Source: an uncultured Porphyromonadaceae bacterium (lineage in GTDB: Bacteria; Bacteroidota; Bacteroidia; Bacteroidales; Muribaculaceae). Taken from it: a stretch of 64,000 bases of DNA. The notes below the pieces were generated by a model, which worked only from the letters and a program-made list of their open reading frames with translations, was not told the DNA's origin and made no database searches. The position numbers and the translations under genes are program-made. Positions 32,147-42,000 of this stretch are shown here, one piece after another. The stretch spans positions 72,636-136,635 of the forward strand of contig CABUIC010000004.1 in assembly GCA_902491515.1 (NCBI GenBank), written 5' to 3'. Positions within the stretch are counted from its first letter, which is position 1. Each line of letters starts with the position of its first letter.

Positions 32147-32312
32147 TAAAAAAGAAGTGCGCAACCTCACGGTAACGCACCTCCCTCATAACCAAAATTC
32201 AAGTATATTAATGATGAGTCTAACAAAACATCGCTATTAGATTCTATTATTGCCTCGGAGGGGACGGGCTAAGGATCCTGTCGAATCCGCTTTCGCGGAC
32301 TGTCCTTTAGCG
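32147..32312 (-). ncRNA. Candidate small RNA with own promoter and terminator
   Basis: About 166 bases, no coding capacity. The 5' end folds into CTGTC-GCTAAAG-GACAG and TCCGC-GAAA-GCGGA (a GNRA tetraloop); the first arm can instead pair with CGACAG further on, giving an alternative fold. The 3' end is a terminator: GTGCG/CGCAC (32157-32161 with 32176-32180) followed by TTCTTTTTTAT on the minus strand. A CCCCTCC run inside can pair with GGGAGG near the 3' end. Located between ispF and the rod-like RNA, both on the same strand. I cannot assign it to a known RNA family. Confidence 0.5.
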
Positions 32313-32318
32313 ACAGTG

Positions 32319-32349
32319 CAAAGTTACAAACTTTGTTTAGATTTTCAAT
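32319..32349 (-). promoter_or_regulatory. Promoter of the candidate small RNA
   Basis: TAACTTTG at 32319-32326 (perfect minus-7), 19-base spacer, ATTG at 32346-32349. Both fit the Bacteroidota pattern. Confidence 0.6.
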
Positions 32350-32359
32350 ACAAAAATCA

Positions 32360-32884
32360 CTAAATAAATCCTAAAAAATTCAATTGGTTGTTTTTGTATA
32401 TCAGCGCAACGGCCTGGGATGCAATTCCTTCGCCGCGTCCGGTGAATCCGAGGCGCTCGGTGGTGGTTGCCTTGACGGAGACGGCCTGAACGGGAATGCG
32501 GAGGTCGGAGGCGATTCGCTCCCTCATCGTGTCGATGTAGGGGCGCATTTTCGGAGCCTGGGCGATGATTGTGATGTCGGCGTTGGCTACGGCCCAGCCT
32601 TCGCGGTCGAGGAGGTCGCGGACTCCGCGGAGGAGTTTACGGGAGTCGACGTCCTTCCATTCCGGGTCGGTGTCGGGGAAGTGTGCGCCAATGTCGCCGA
32701 GGGCGGCGGCGCCGAGGAGTGCGTCGATGAGTGCGTGGATGGCCACGTCAGCGTCGCTGTGGCCGAGGAGGCCTTTGTCGGAGGGGATGTCCACGCCTCC
32801 GATGATGCAGGGGCGCCCTTCGACGAGGCGATGGACATCGAAGCCTGTGCCGATGCGGAAGGGAGGGATGCCGGGAGCAGTCAT
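32360..32884 (-). CDS. ispF: 2-C-methyl-D-erythritol 2,4-cyclodiphosphate synthase
   Basis: 174 residues. Fifth step of the MEP isoprenoid pathway, converting CDP-ME-2-phosphate to the cyclodiphosphate with release of CMP. Signature residues are present: FDVHRL (metal Asp and His near residues 15-17), LGHSDADVAIHALIDALLGA with the metal His, DIGAHFPDTDPEWK, and KATTTERLGFTGRGEGIA at the C-terminus. A trimeric cytoplasmic enzyme. It follows porV by 25 bases, the same porU-porV-ispF order known in Porphyromonas. Start at 32884; upstream frame is a shadow of porV. Confidence 0.97.
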   Translation of the reverse strand: MTAPGIPPFRIGTGFDVHRLVEGRPCIIGGVDIPSDKGLLGHSDADVAIHALIDALLGAAALGDIGAHFPDTDPEWKDVDSRKLLRGVRDLLDREGWAVANADITIIAQAPKMRPYIDTMRERIASDLRIPVQAVSVKATTTERLGFTGRGEGIASQAVALIYKNNQLNFLGFI

Positions 32885-32909
32885 TTCGAGGGGGCGGTAT
32901 TGAAGTTGT

Positions 32910-34109
32910 TCAGCGGCGTTTGCCGAGGAGGTCCTTGAGGCCGTCGAGGTCGAAGGTGAGAGTGAAGCGGAGAGTCTGGTCGAGGGGCGAGGTCTGCGCG
33001 GTTGCGAGCATGTAGGAAGCGTCGAGGCGCACGACGTTGAGCGAGAATCCGGCGCCGATGCCGAAGTACTGGCGGTTGCCCTTGTACTGGTTCTCGTAGT
33101 AGTATCCGGCGCGGACAAAGAACTGCTGGTTGTAGCTGTACTCGGCGCCGAAGCTCATGGTTATTTCGCGGAGCTCTTCCTTGAAGCCGCCGGGGGCGTC
33201 GCTGAAGCTCTTGAAGATGCCCGTGAAGGGGCTCATGTTTTTCCAGTTCTCGAGGGCGTCGAGGTATTCGCGCTGGCCGTCGGCGGAATCCATGTCGTAG
33301 TCGATTTCGCGCGGACGGGCCGGAACGAGGAGCTTGTTGAAGTCAACGCCGAGGGAGAGAGTATGGTAGTCGGCGAGCGGGAACATGAAGTTTGTTCCGA
33401 GCTTGAGGTTCGTGGGGAGGAATGCGGGGTCCTCGCCGTTGTTGTAAGCCACTTTCGTGCCTATGTTCGAGATGTTCCAGCCCCAGGTCCACTGGCATTC
33501 GCTTCGGCCGATGACGGGGTATGTGGAGAAGTAACCGGCGAGGTCGGCCGAGAATGCGGAGGCGCCTGTGGTCTGGTCGCCGGCGTAGGAGTCGGAGAAG
33601 CCGAGGTCGGAGTAAATGTACCTGAAGACTACGCCCATGGAGAATTTCTCGGAGAGCTTGCGGGAGTATCCGAGGTCGAAGCTGAGTTCGTAGGGGTTGA
33701 GGGTCTGGGTCGCGGTCTCGGAGGGGTCGGTGGAGGTCACTTCGCCGAGTGAGAAGTAACGGAGCGAAGCGCTGATGGCCTGGTTGTCGCCGCTGCCCAC
33801 CTTCCAGTAGCCGGCGAGGTTCGCGAGGAAGATGTCGTTCACGAGTTTGCGGAGCCAGGGGGTGTAGCTGATGCTGACGCCGGCGGTGGAGTAGGCGAAG
33901 GCGTACTTCGAGGGGTTCCAGAACTGCGAGTTGGCGTCGGGGTCGGTTGCGGCGCCGAGGTCGCCCATAGAAGCGCCGCGGGCGTCGGGAGCGATGCTCA
34001 GGGAGGTTACGCCCGTCTCGATGGGGTTGAACTCGTTTTTCTGGGCCCCGGCGGCCGCAGGGCCGAGGATGGCAGTCAGGAGAATGAGTGCGAATATCTT
34101 GGTTTTCAT
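32910..34109 (-). CDS. porV: T9SS outer-membrane shuttle protein PorV (LptO)
   Basis: 399 residues. Signal peptide ending AAAGAQ. Mature start NEFNPIETGVTSLSIAPDAR followed by GASMGDLGAATDPDANSQFW and NPSKYAF is diagnostic of PorV, a FadL-like 14-stranded barrel that carries CTD-bearing cargo from the translocon to the PorU attachment complex. Barrel strands continue to the C-terminal LRFTLTFDLDGL. Separated from the C25 gene upstream by a strong hairpin (34143-34189), so it may have its own promoter. Confidence 0.95.
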   Translation of the reverse strand: MKTKIFALILLTAILGPAAAGAQKNEFNPIETGVTSLSIAPDARGASMGDLGAATDPDANSQFWNPSKYAFAYSTAGVSISYTPWLRKLVNDIFLANLAGYWKVGSGDNQAISASLRYFSLGEVTSTDPSETATQTLNPYELSFDLGYSRKLSEKFSMGVVFRYIYSDLGFSDSYAGDQTTGASAFSADLAGYFSTYPVIGRSECQWTWGWNISNIGTKVAYNNGEDPAFLPTNLKLGTNFMFPLADYHTLSLGVDFNKLLVPARPREIDYDMDSADGQREYLDALENWKNMSPFTGIFKSFSDAPGGFKEELREITMSFGAEYSYNQQFFVRAGYYYENQYKGNRQYFGIGAGFSLNVVRLDASYMLATAQTSPLDQTLRFTLTFDLDGLKDLLGKRR

Positions 34110-34142
34110 GCGTAGTCTTTCAGAAAAACATTTGTTGCTTAT

Positions 34143-34189
34143 AAAATAACTCCCTCCGGGCTGATTTATTGCGCGGAGGGAGTTATTTT
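34143..34189 (-). terminator. Terminator between the C25 protease gene and porV
   Basis: Perfect 16-bp stem (34143-34158 with 34174-34189) with a 15-base loop; the minus-strand arm ends in TTATTTTATAAG, giving a U-rich tail. Confidence 0.8.
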
Positions 34190-34217
34190 GTGGCTATTTA
34201 TCGTTCGCGGGGTCGGT

Positions 34218-37200
34218 TCAGTCCTTTATGACCGTGAAATCGACGGGCTTTGTGGCTCCGTGGGCCGCGCCGGAAGAGAGCATCAGTTTCGCGCGGTAGA
34301 GACCGTCGGCCACGGGAGCGCCCGCGGAGTCGCGGAGGTTCCACGTGTAGGGGAATGCGGTGGCGGGAGCCGTGAAGACGGTGTTGCCTGCGGAGTCGAG
34401 GATTATGAGCCTTGCCTCGGGGTCGCTCTCGAGGGTGTGGGTGAAGTCGAATTCGGCGGAGGAGCGGGCAATTGCCGGCCCTTCGGCTTCGGGAGCGTCG
34501 CCCGTGCAGGTGAGGATGCCTTCGAGGTCGCCGTTCACTACGTAGAATTCTATTTCGGAGCAGACTTCGGCGTCGAGGTTGTTCTTGAGATAGAGGCTGA
34601 GTGTGTGGCGTCCGTCGGAGAGGTCGGTGAGTTCCTGACAGATGATGAGCTTGTCGTCGGAATAAGTGGCGGTGTTGAGGATGTTGGAATAGTGGGTGGT
34701 GCCGTCGAGCACCATGCGCGCGCCGGGAGTGACGCCGTCGCTCGAGATGCAGATGCCGCTTTCCGGGACGGCTACTTCGGCGAAGGCCTTGAAATTCGGG
34801 GAGACGATGTCGCCGCTCGTGAAGTCCGGGCTGTCGATATACATCTTTTCGATCACCGGAGCCTCGGGGGAGAGGTCCGAGACGAAATCGTGGGGCATTT
34901 CGGCCACACGGGTATTGGTGACGGTTACGGCGGCGCCGTCCCTGCTGATGTCGTCGGTCGCTGTTATCACCATTCTGTTCATGTCGCCGTAGAAGGGCAG
35001 CGCGGGAATGATTACCGTGGCGGTGAATTTTCCGTTCTCGACCCTGAATCCGGACTCGGCAACGACCTTGTGGTCGAACATTGTGGTTATTTTCTTGGTG
35101 GTGGGGTCTCCGGAACCGGGACGGGCATCCGTGTTGGGGACTTCGACCTCGGGGGACGTGCCGGGTGTCTCGAATATTTCGATGAGGCCGTCGCCGGTGA
35201 AGGCCTCGGCGCTGTGTCCGTCGAAGCGCACGAGATGGCCGGTGACTACTGTCTTGGTCATGGGCTTGACGGCAGTGGGCTGGGTCGAGTCATAGGGCTT
35301 GCCGTCGACGGTCTCGATAACAATATTGTAGCGCGGTACGGGCATGACGATGGCGGGGTCGCCGATGAAGTTGTAGCACTGCGAGTTTGCTGCAACCGCG
35401 GCCGTTGTTCCGCTCTTGGCAATCAGGGCGTTGCGGCCTCTGGCGAATATCTCGCCGTAAGTGCGGCCTGGAATTGCTGAGGCATATTCATTTGCCACGG
35501 AGAGGTAGAGAGGCTGGTTGTACTCGAGGTATACGGAGCGGGAGGCGCCCACACCGGCGATGATGCCTCCCTTCTGGAGTGCGATCATGGCGTCCATGAG
35601 CGAGCTGCTGCGGTCGAAGCAGAAGAGGTCGCAGGAGGAAAGGTAAGCGAAGGTGGGCGTCTCGTAAAGCTCCTCGCGAATCTGGCTGAGGTTCAGGAGG
35701 CCGGAGCCCGAGAGGCCGGAGTAGTTGCCGTGGCCCGAGTAGCCGAAGAATCCCTGACCGCGCTGGAAGGAGAGCATCAGCACGCGGTGAGCCTCGTTGA
35801 TGCCGCTGGTCATGATGGGATAGCACGTGACGTGTGCCTTGGTAATCGAGATGCCGGGGAATGCTTCCTGCATCTGTGCGGCCACCTCCTCGGCCTGCTG
35901 GAAGTGGGCGTTGGAGTTGCCCTGGTCGCTGGCGATGGCCACGCGCAGGTATTCGGCAGGCGTGGGCGGATTTGTCAGGAATCCCTCGATTTTCGTGTTG
36001 GCCGAGGAGGCCTGCGAGGGCGAGAGGAGGTTCATTCGTCCGACGGCCACGTTAGTGGGGGTGAAATGAATTCTCGAGGGATCGTAGCTGTCTTCGAGCA
36101 TGCCGTAGACGAGGTCGGAGCTGTAGTTTCGGTGGATGTCGCGGGCGTGGTCGAGGATTTCAGCCTCGAAGGTCACGAGGTTGTCGCCCTCGCCGATGGT
36201 GATGGCGCGGTTGTCCCAGGAGCCTCCGCCGTAGAGGAGGATGTACTTGAAGACGTCGCGCTCGCGGTCGTAGAACATCTTTGCCATGCGGCGGTAGGCC
36301 ATGGGCGTGCGGACGCCGCTGGAGAATTCGTTGAAGATGTCTTCCTGAACGAAGACTCCGACCTTGAGGCCCTGGAGGCGCTCATGGATCTCGCCGAGCT
36401 GACGGGCTCTGTCGGCGAGGGTTGCTGTAGTGATGATGACGAGCTCCGGGGTCTCGGCGCCGTGGATGTTTGTGTTCGCCACTTCGCCTGCGTAATTCAC
36501 GGCTTGGTGCGTGGCGGCCGGATTGAACACGACAATACGGCAGGGCCCCGTGCTGGAATTGTACTTTTTCGGCAGGCTGAAACGCATCAGGCCGGGTTCG
36601 ACGTTGTCGAGGCGGCTGACGGCGTAGCTCGTGATGCTGAATGTATTGTCCACATTCCATGCGCATGTCCCTTCGGGAGTGGCGCGGACGTCGACGCGCT
36701 GGTTCTGGGGAGAGGCGAGGTAGTAATGCATGATCAGCTGCGGCTCGTCGCCCAGGCGGGAGAGGCGGGGATAGGAGCATATGACCTTGTCAACCGCAAC
36801 GTAGGACGCCTTGGTGTCGGCGGGGTTGGTGATCGCGAGGGTCACGTCCTCGTCGGCGAGGGTGGCGCCGTTCTCGGTGTTGGCGTGGAAGCGGTTCGTG
36901 CCGTAGCCGTTGCAGTAGAGATAGGCCGGGTTTGTGTTTACCACGCATTCGCCGTCATACTGGTAGGAGGTGACGGCGTTGTCAGAGATTGAGCTCTTCA
37001 GCGCGCTGCGGTATGTGTTGTTCTGGGCGTATTCGTAGCGGATCTGGGCGTCGCCTGAGGTTCCCACCATCCCGGAGTTGCTCTGGTCGGCGAAGTCCTT
37101 GATACGGAAGGTGTAGTTGCGGGTCTCGCCCGGGCTCATGGGATTCTCATGGTAGTAGACGCCGCCCTTGCCGGGGTTGTTCTCCTCTTTCTCGATGAAC

Positions 37201-37712
37201 TGGAGGGAATAGTGGGTGTCGAAGGGCTGGTTTGTCGACGCGCGGAAACTCGTGACGGGAATATCCTTGACTGGCTGGGAGTCCGAAAGGAAATATACCC
37301 CCCGGCGGTCGTAGTAGTTCCGGCGGACGCTGACGGTGTACTGCTGGGTGATGGACACCCGTGCGTCGCTCTCGCCGTAGAAGAGAATTCTGCCGTCGGC
37401 GGTGTGCATGGTGGCTGTCTGCGGAAGGTCGTCGACGTGGGTGCTCGTGAATTTTCCCTCAGTGTCGGCGAGGGGAGTGTAGCCGTAGACGGCTACCTTC
37501 GAGGGGTCGGAGAAGCCCCATTCGCGGAGCTGGTCGTATGTGATCTGGAATATGCCTTCTCCGTCCACGGTGATTTTAACCCAATGGCCGGTAGCGAGGG
37601 CTGATTCTGTTTTGTAGTAGCTCAGGGGATATGCCGGGGCTGACATGGCTGCGCCGGTGAGCATCAGGCCGGCGAGCAGTGTGCGGAAGATATTTGTCGC
37701 TTTGAATGACAT
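34218..37712 (-). CDS. PorU-like C25 (gingipain-family) cysteine protease, second copy next to porV
   Basis: 1164 residues, signal peptide ending near MSAPAYP. N-terminal region GIFQITYDQLREWGFSDPSK shares the PorU-type start, but the following PorU marker IDDLPEV reads VDDLPQT. The C25 catalytic domain shows G-H661-G in YSGHGNYSGLSGSG and C694 in YLSSCDLFCFD, spaced 33 residues as in gingipains and PorU. The C-terminus (YTWNLRDSAGAPVADGLYRA) is an Ig-like domain. The T9SS sortase PorU removes the C-terminal sorting signal and attaches cargo to A-LPS. This copy neighbours porV but its sequence is less like canonical PorU than the protein at 39062-42520; it may act on a subset of cargo or be a divergent sortase. 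Confidence 0.85.
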   Translation of the reverse strand: MSFKATNIFRTLLAGLMLTGAAMSAPAYPLSYYKTESALATGHWVKITVDGEGIFQITYDQLREWGFSDPSKVAVYGYTPLADTEGKFTSTHVDDLPQTATMHTADGRILFYGESDARVSITQQYTVSVRRNYYDRRGVYFLSDSQPVKDIPVTSFRASTNQPFDTHYSLQFIEKEENNPGKGGVYYHENPMSPGETRNYTFRIKDFADQSNSGMVGTSGDAQIRYEYAQNNTYRSALKSSISDNAVTSYQYDGECVVNTNPAYLYCNGYGTNRFHANTENGATLADEDVTLAITNPADTKASYVAVDKVICSYPRLSRLGDEPQLIMHYYLASPQNQRVDVRATPEGTCAWNVDNTFSITSYAVSRLDNVEPGLMRFSLPKKYNSSTGPCRIVVFNPAATHQAVNYAGEVANTNIHGAETPELVIITTATLADRARQLGEIHERLQGLKVGVFVQEDIFNEFSSGVRTPMAYRRMAKMFYDRERDVFKYILLYGGGSWDNRAITIGEGDNLVTFEAEILDHARDIHRNYSSDLVYGMLEDSYDPSRIHFTPTNVAVGRMNLLSPSQASSANTKIEGFLTNPPTPAEYLRVAIASDQGNSNAHFQQAEEVAAQMQEAFPGISITKAHVTCYPIMTSGINEAHRVLMLSFQRGQGFFGYSGHGNYSGLSGSGLLNLSQIREELYETPTFAYLSSCDLFCFDRSSSLMDAMIALQKGGIIAGVGASRSVYLEYNQPLYLSVANEYASAIPGRTYGEIFARGRNALIAKSGTTAAVAANSQCYNFIGDPAIVMPVPRYNIVIETVDGKPYDSTQPTAVKPMTKTVVTGHLVRFDGHSAEAFTGDGLIEIFETPGTSPEVEVPNTDARPGSGDPTTKKITTMFDHKVVAESGFRVENGKFTATVIIPALPFYGDMNRMVITATDDISRDGAAVTVTNTRVAEMPHDFVSDLSPEAPVIEKMYIDSPDFTSGDIVSPNFKAFAEVAVPESGICISSDGVTPGARMVLDGTTHYSNILNTATYSDDKLIICQELTDLSDGRHTLSLYLKNNLDAEVCSEIEFYVVNGDLEGILTCTGDAPEAEGPAIARSSAEFDFTHTLESDPEARLIILDSAGNTVFTAPATAFPYTWNLRDSAGAPVADGLYRAKLMLSSGAAHGATKPVDFTVIKD

Positions 37713-37766
37713 TGCTTTAGCAGGGGATTTAAGGCTGAATCCTGTTGGGTGTGAAGGAATGGAGGC

Positions 37767-38330
37767 TTATTTGAATCTGACTCTCAGGGCTTGGCGGCCG
37801 TCGAGGCAGGCGTTGATTGTCGTGTCGGGGCGGAGTGTGTCCGCCGGTGCGGGGCCGAGGCCCCGGAGGAGAAGGAGGTCGCCGGTCTTGAAGGTGCAGT
37901 AGCGGGAAAGCTCGTGCACGCTGTCTTCAATGAGGCTCCGGAGGCCACTGATTTCGACCGAGGAATCGCCGGAGGGCCCGGAAAGGCTGATTTCCGTCGG
38001 GCCGTCGGAGAGAACTTCCTCCCCGAACCATTCGCCGGGAGCCACCGAGCGGTCGAGGAGGCCGCATATGCCCTCGGGATGGGCCGAGGGGTCGGCTGGA
38101 CTGACGATGAGGACCAGGGCCGCCGAGTCGAAGTAGCGGCCGGCTACTTTCCTCGGAATGTTGGTCCCGAGGCGCGAGAGGCGCACTGCGGGGCAGATTT
38201 CCGCGGTCCATTCGCCGAGGTGGTCGGCGATGAAGAGAGGGTCGCCCGTGCGGAGGATTGTCGAGTCGCCTGAGACGCGGACGCTCCGTATTGTCCCGGA
38301 AGTTCCAAAGCTTGCCGCAATTACTTTCAT
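37767..38330 (-). CDS. Degenerate FAH-family (fumarylacetoacetate hydrolase-like) protein
   Basis: 187 residues. Alignment by eye to Bacteroidota FAH-family hydrolases: PLFIADHLGEWTAEICPAVR corresponds to the family's P-x-F-I-P-D-x-x-x-x-x-x-Y-E-x-E block, RLGTNIPRKVAGRYFDSAAL to R-x-G-K-x-I-x-x-x-x-A-x-x-Y, and ELSRYCTFKTGDLLLLRGLG to the S-x-x-x-T-L-x-x-G-D-L-I-x-T-G end. The metal-binding acidic pair (E-x-E) is reduced to T-A-E and the third acidic ligand is not seen, so the enzyme is probably inactive. Its start overlaps the rex stop by one base, hence cotranscribed with Rex. Function unknown. Confidence 0.6.
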   Translation of the reverse strand: MKVIAASFGTSGTIRSVRVSGDSTILRTGDPLFIADHLGEWTAEICPAVRLSRLGTNIPRKVAGRYFDSAALVLIVSPADPSAHPEGICGLLDRSVAPGEWFGEEVLSDGPTEISLSGPSGDSSVEISGLRSLIEDSVHELSRYCTFKTGDLLLLRGLGPAPADTLRPDTTINACLDGRQALRVRFK

Positions 38331-39019
38331 CAGTCCGGCTGGGTCTGGGCCATTGTTGCCAGGCGGTTGTACATGACGGCGAGGTGAGAGTATATCGAGG
38401 TGTTGGCCACCACGGTGTTGTCGCCGCAGACGCGGATGCGTCTCGGCGTGAAGTTCCAGAGGGCGCGGACCCCAGCGGCGACAAGTTCGTCGGCCACATC
38501 CTGAGCGGCGTCGAAGGGCACCGTGAGGATGCCTACGCTCACCCCGAGTTTCTTGACAAGCTGGGGAAGCTGGGCGGGGGAGACCACGGGAATGCCTGCG
38601 ACCTGCGAACCCTGAAGCTCGGGCGCTATGTCAACGCCGGCCACGACGTTGAGACCGTAGCGCTGGAGGCCCTGGTCGCTCATCAGTGCGGCTCCGAGGG
38701 AGCCTACGCCGACAATCACGGCGTTGTGCCGACGGTCGAAGCCGAGGAAGTCGCGGAGCTTGCTCTCGAGGGCGGCCACTTCGTAGCCTATCCGGGTCTT
38801 GCCCCTGATGCTCAGAAAGTAAAGGTCCTTTGCTATCTGGGAGGCGTCGACATTGAGCTCACGGGCAATCTGGGTAGACGAGACGTGCGTGACGTTCCGG
38901 GCCTTGAGGGTAGCCAGATAGGCGAGATACCACGGGAGGCGACGCAGGGTCGGCTCCGGCAGTATCATCGACGCTCCGGCTGGAGCTTCATTGGCGGCTG
39001 GTTTGGCTGTCTGTGACAT
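38330..39019 (-). CDS. rex: Redox-sensing transcriptional repressor Rex
   Basis: 229 residues from ATG 39019. N-terminal winged helix (residues ~20-85: PEPTLRRLPWYLAYLATLKA, VSSTQIARELNVDASQIAKD and SIRGKTRIGYEV) and C-terminal NAD(H)-binding Rossmann domain (VIVGVGSLGAALM near residue 103, GVDIAPELQGSQVAGIPVVS). Rex represses anaerobic and fermentation genes when NADH is low and leaves the DNA when NADH/NAD+ rises. A longer frame begins at 39058 but adds only a hydrophobic leader; MSQTAKP is preferred. Confidence 0.95.
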   Translation of the reverse strand: MSQTAKPAANEAPAGASMILPEPTLRRLPWYLAYLATLKARNVTHVSSTQIARELNVDASQIAKDLYFLSIRGKTRIGYEVAALESKLRDFLGFDRRHNAVIVGVGSLGAALMSDQGLQRYGLNVVAGVDIAPELQGSQVAGIPVVSPAQLPQLVKKLGVSVGILTVPFDAAQDVADELVAAGVRALWNFTPRRIRVCGDNTVVANTSIYSHLAVMYNRLATMAQTQPD

Positions 39020-39061
39020 TTCAATTGGCAAAATTACGAAAAAAAACCGTAATAGCAAGAT

Positions 39062-42000
39062 TTATTCGGCGGTTACGGCCAGACGCCTCGATGCGGTCTC
39101 GAATACCTCGCCTTCGGATGTGATGGTGGCGCGGTAGACGTATATGCCCCTCGGCACGCGTCGTCCGCCGCTGTCGCGGAGGTCCCAGCTGACGGGCACG
39201 GACTCGAACATGTCGCTCGGGCCCTGGGCGGAACCCGTCCAGACGGGGCGCCCGAGGAGGGTGTATACGGTGACGTGGACGGTGGCCATAGCCTCGGGGC
39301 GGTCGTGGCTCACGTAGAAGTTCGCGACGGTGGAGGCGGGATTGGTGTCGGTGTAGACGTCGAATATCACCGGAGCCTTGTTCTTTTCCACGAAGAACTC
39401 GATGCTGCGCTCGGCGAAGTTTCCGGAGGTGTCCCATACGTTGAGAGTGAGGGTGTGGGCTCCTTCCGCGAGTTCGTCGAGGGTGTAGAGGATGCTTCCG
39501 CCGGGACGCCCGTCGCTGAAGGGGGTGTAGCCGGTGGAAATCTGGCTGTAGACGGTCTTTCCGTCAATCACGGCGTTCATCTGGCGGCCTATGCCTGTCG
39601 TGGCGGTGTTGATGCCGACGTTGTCGCTGACTTCGGCGATAAGCGCTGGCGATGGATTGACGACGGAGCCGTTGGTGAAGCTGCTGTGGTTGAGTACGAG
39701 GACGTCGATTGTCGGGGCCTCGGTGTCGGGCGTCTGTTCTTCTTTTTCGCCGTAGACGTAATAGTCGCGGCAGAGTCCGGCGGCCTGGACGCGGGGCTCG
39801 CCGGCTTTGGCGTCGGTCGAGGCGTAGAGGGAGATGGCTGCGGGACGGTAGTTCTGGGCAACGGCCTCGGGCATGGCCACACGGAGGGTGAAGGTTCCGT
39901 TCTCGACCTTTGCGGCGGCTGTGGCGAGGATGGAGCCGTAGTCGTCGTAAATCATTTCCTTTCCGTCGCCCCAGCCGTGGGTGGTTACTGAACGTTCGGC
40001 GTCGTAGATTTCAGCGGTAAGGGAGCCGTTGAAGTCGGTCATCGTCTCGCCGGATACCGGCGAGCACACGCGCCCGGTGAGTTCGTAGACGCCTGCGGCG
40101 CCCAGGACGGGGTCGGAGCCGTCGGACGGAAGGTCGAGGCGGATGATGTTGTCGGAAATCGCAAGACGCAGGGCAGGGTCGCCCATGAACACGTACCGCA
40201 GGCGGTTGGTGCTCTCGATTTTGATGCCCGAGGAGTTGCGGATGTCGTTCTTGGCACGCCGGTAGATTTCTCCGGCGGGAATGAAGCGGCCCTCGCTGTC
40301 GCGGGCGGCGATAAAGCGCCCGATGGCGGCTGAAAGATAACCGTTGTCGGAGATGTAGACGGGGCGCACGGCGCTGATGGCGCCGATGCCGCCGCCGTGG
40401 CGCTCCATGAAGATGTATTCTCCGCCGCTGACGGTGTTGGAGTCCCAGCGCAGGAAGTCGCAGGTGGCCGTGTAGAGGAAAGGCCAGTGGCGGAGGTACA
40501 TGTTGTTCATGTCCTTGAAGGTGAGGAGGCTGTTGCCGGTCCAGGAGGTGGTGTTGGCATGTCCTACGAAGTTCCACCAGACGACTCCTTCCTCGAGCCA
40601 GCGGAAGAGGTCCTCGCGGGCCGTGGGATACTGTCCGCTCTGACGGTCGTAGGCATCGAGGTAGAGCTTGCGGATGAAGTGCTGGTTGTTCGGTGTGGAG
40701 GTTATGCCCGAGACGAGTTTCTCGGTCTGGCTCAGGTGTATGCCCTGGTCCTCGTCGTCGGCGGTGAAGAGGAAGCGGTTGCGCCAGAGTCCGGTGCGGG
40801 CTTTGTCGTGGTACTCGTAAATCTTGTCGACAACAGACTCGGCCTGGTCGGCGGAGGTGACGGGCACGCGTCCGACGGCGATGCTAAGCTCGTCGTAACC
40901 GAGCCGGGAGCCGGAATTGTCCTCGAGAAGAGCCACGAAGTCGTCGGTTGTGTAGCCTTCGGTGTCTGCGAGGGAGGCGTCGATGCTCCGGGGCATGTAC
41001 GAGGGAATGGTGGGATACTCGGAGGATGCCATGTAGGAGGTTAGGTGGCGCGGGTCGAAGGTCGGGCGCGTAAAGAACATGGCATAGCGGAAGGGATGTT
41101 CGGAATCCGCGGCCCTTGAGCGGTCGAGAAGCATCTTGAAGTACTTGCGCAGCCCTGAAGGGTCGGGCGCGCCGGAGGAAAACTCGTTGTAAATCGACTC
41201 GGGGTCGATGACTTCCACGGTCATGCCTTCGGCTTCGTGGAGGGCGGCGAGCCTCCGGGCGGCGTTCATGTAGGCCGTCGGGCTTACGATTACCATTTCC
41301 GGGTATTTCTCGCGGGGCGCGTGCAGATTCTGCGGCGATATGCTCCTGAATTCCACGGGCTCGGGGAAGGTGGCGTCCGGGCGCCATGCCGTGTAGTCGC
41401 GCATGCCGCTGTAGGGCGTGGCCCATCCCATGCCGCCGCTGACGCTTCCGGCTTCCACCACCTTGATGTCGACAGGGTTCGTGACGTCCCATATGCGGGT
41501 GTCGGCTCCGGCGTCGGCGAGGATGCCTCCTGTGCCCGAGAAGCTGAAGAGGAGGCTACCCGAGCGGGGAAGCTTGAGCTGTCTGAGATAATTGACTGAG
41601 AGATAGTTGAGATTCGCGGCATGCAGGGGGCTCGAGGAGATGAGCTGAATGCCCACCGTGAGCTTGTCCGAGCCGGGAAGCCGGAAGCTGTGGCGGCTCG
41701 TGTTGTTGTTGCCGTGGTGGTGAGAGCTGTTGATTGTCTGCAAGAGGCGGTCGGAGGATGTCGAGGCGAGGGTGGTGCCGTTTATCGAGAACTGGAGCAT
41801 CGGCCCTGAGGAATAGTTGCGGGCCACGAAAGAGCACTCCAGCCATCCTCCGGGACTTTCGGCGGAGTCGGGCGCGGGGTCGGTGAGGGTGAAGTCGAAC
41901 CGGCGGCTGGTGGTGTAGCGGAAGTCCTCGCCCACGAGGAGTGCGCCGCATTCGGCGGGTGAGGTGGTTTCGGTCTCGTAGTGGAGCCGCGAGTAAAAGG

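Noticed and set aside
31812..32170. Small frames across the structured RNA region
   Set aside because: Follow the repeats and helices of the RNA; no conserved or exported sequence.
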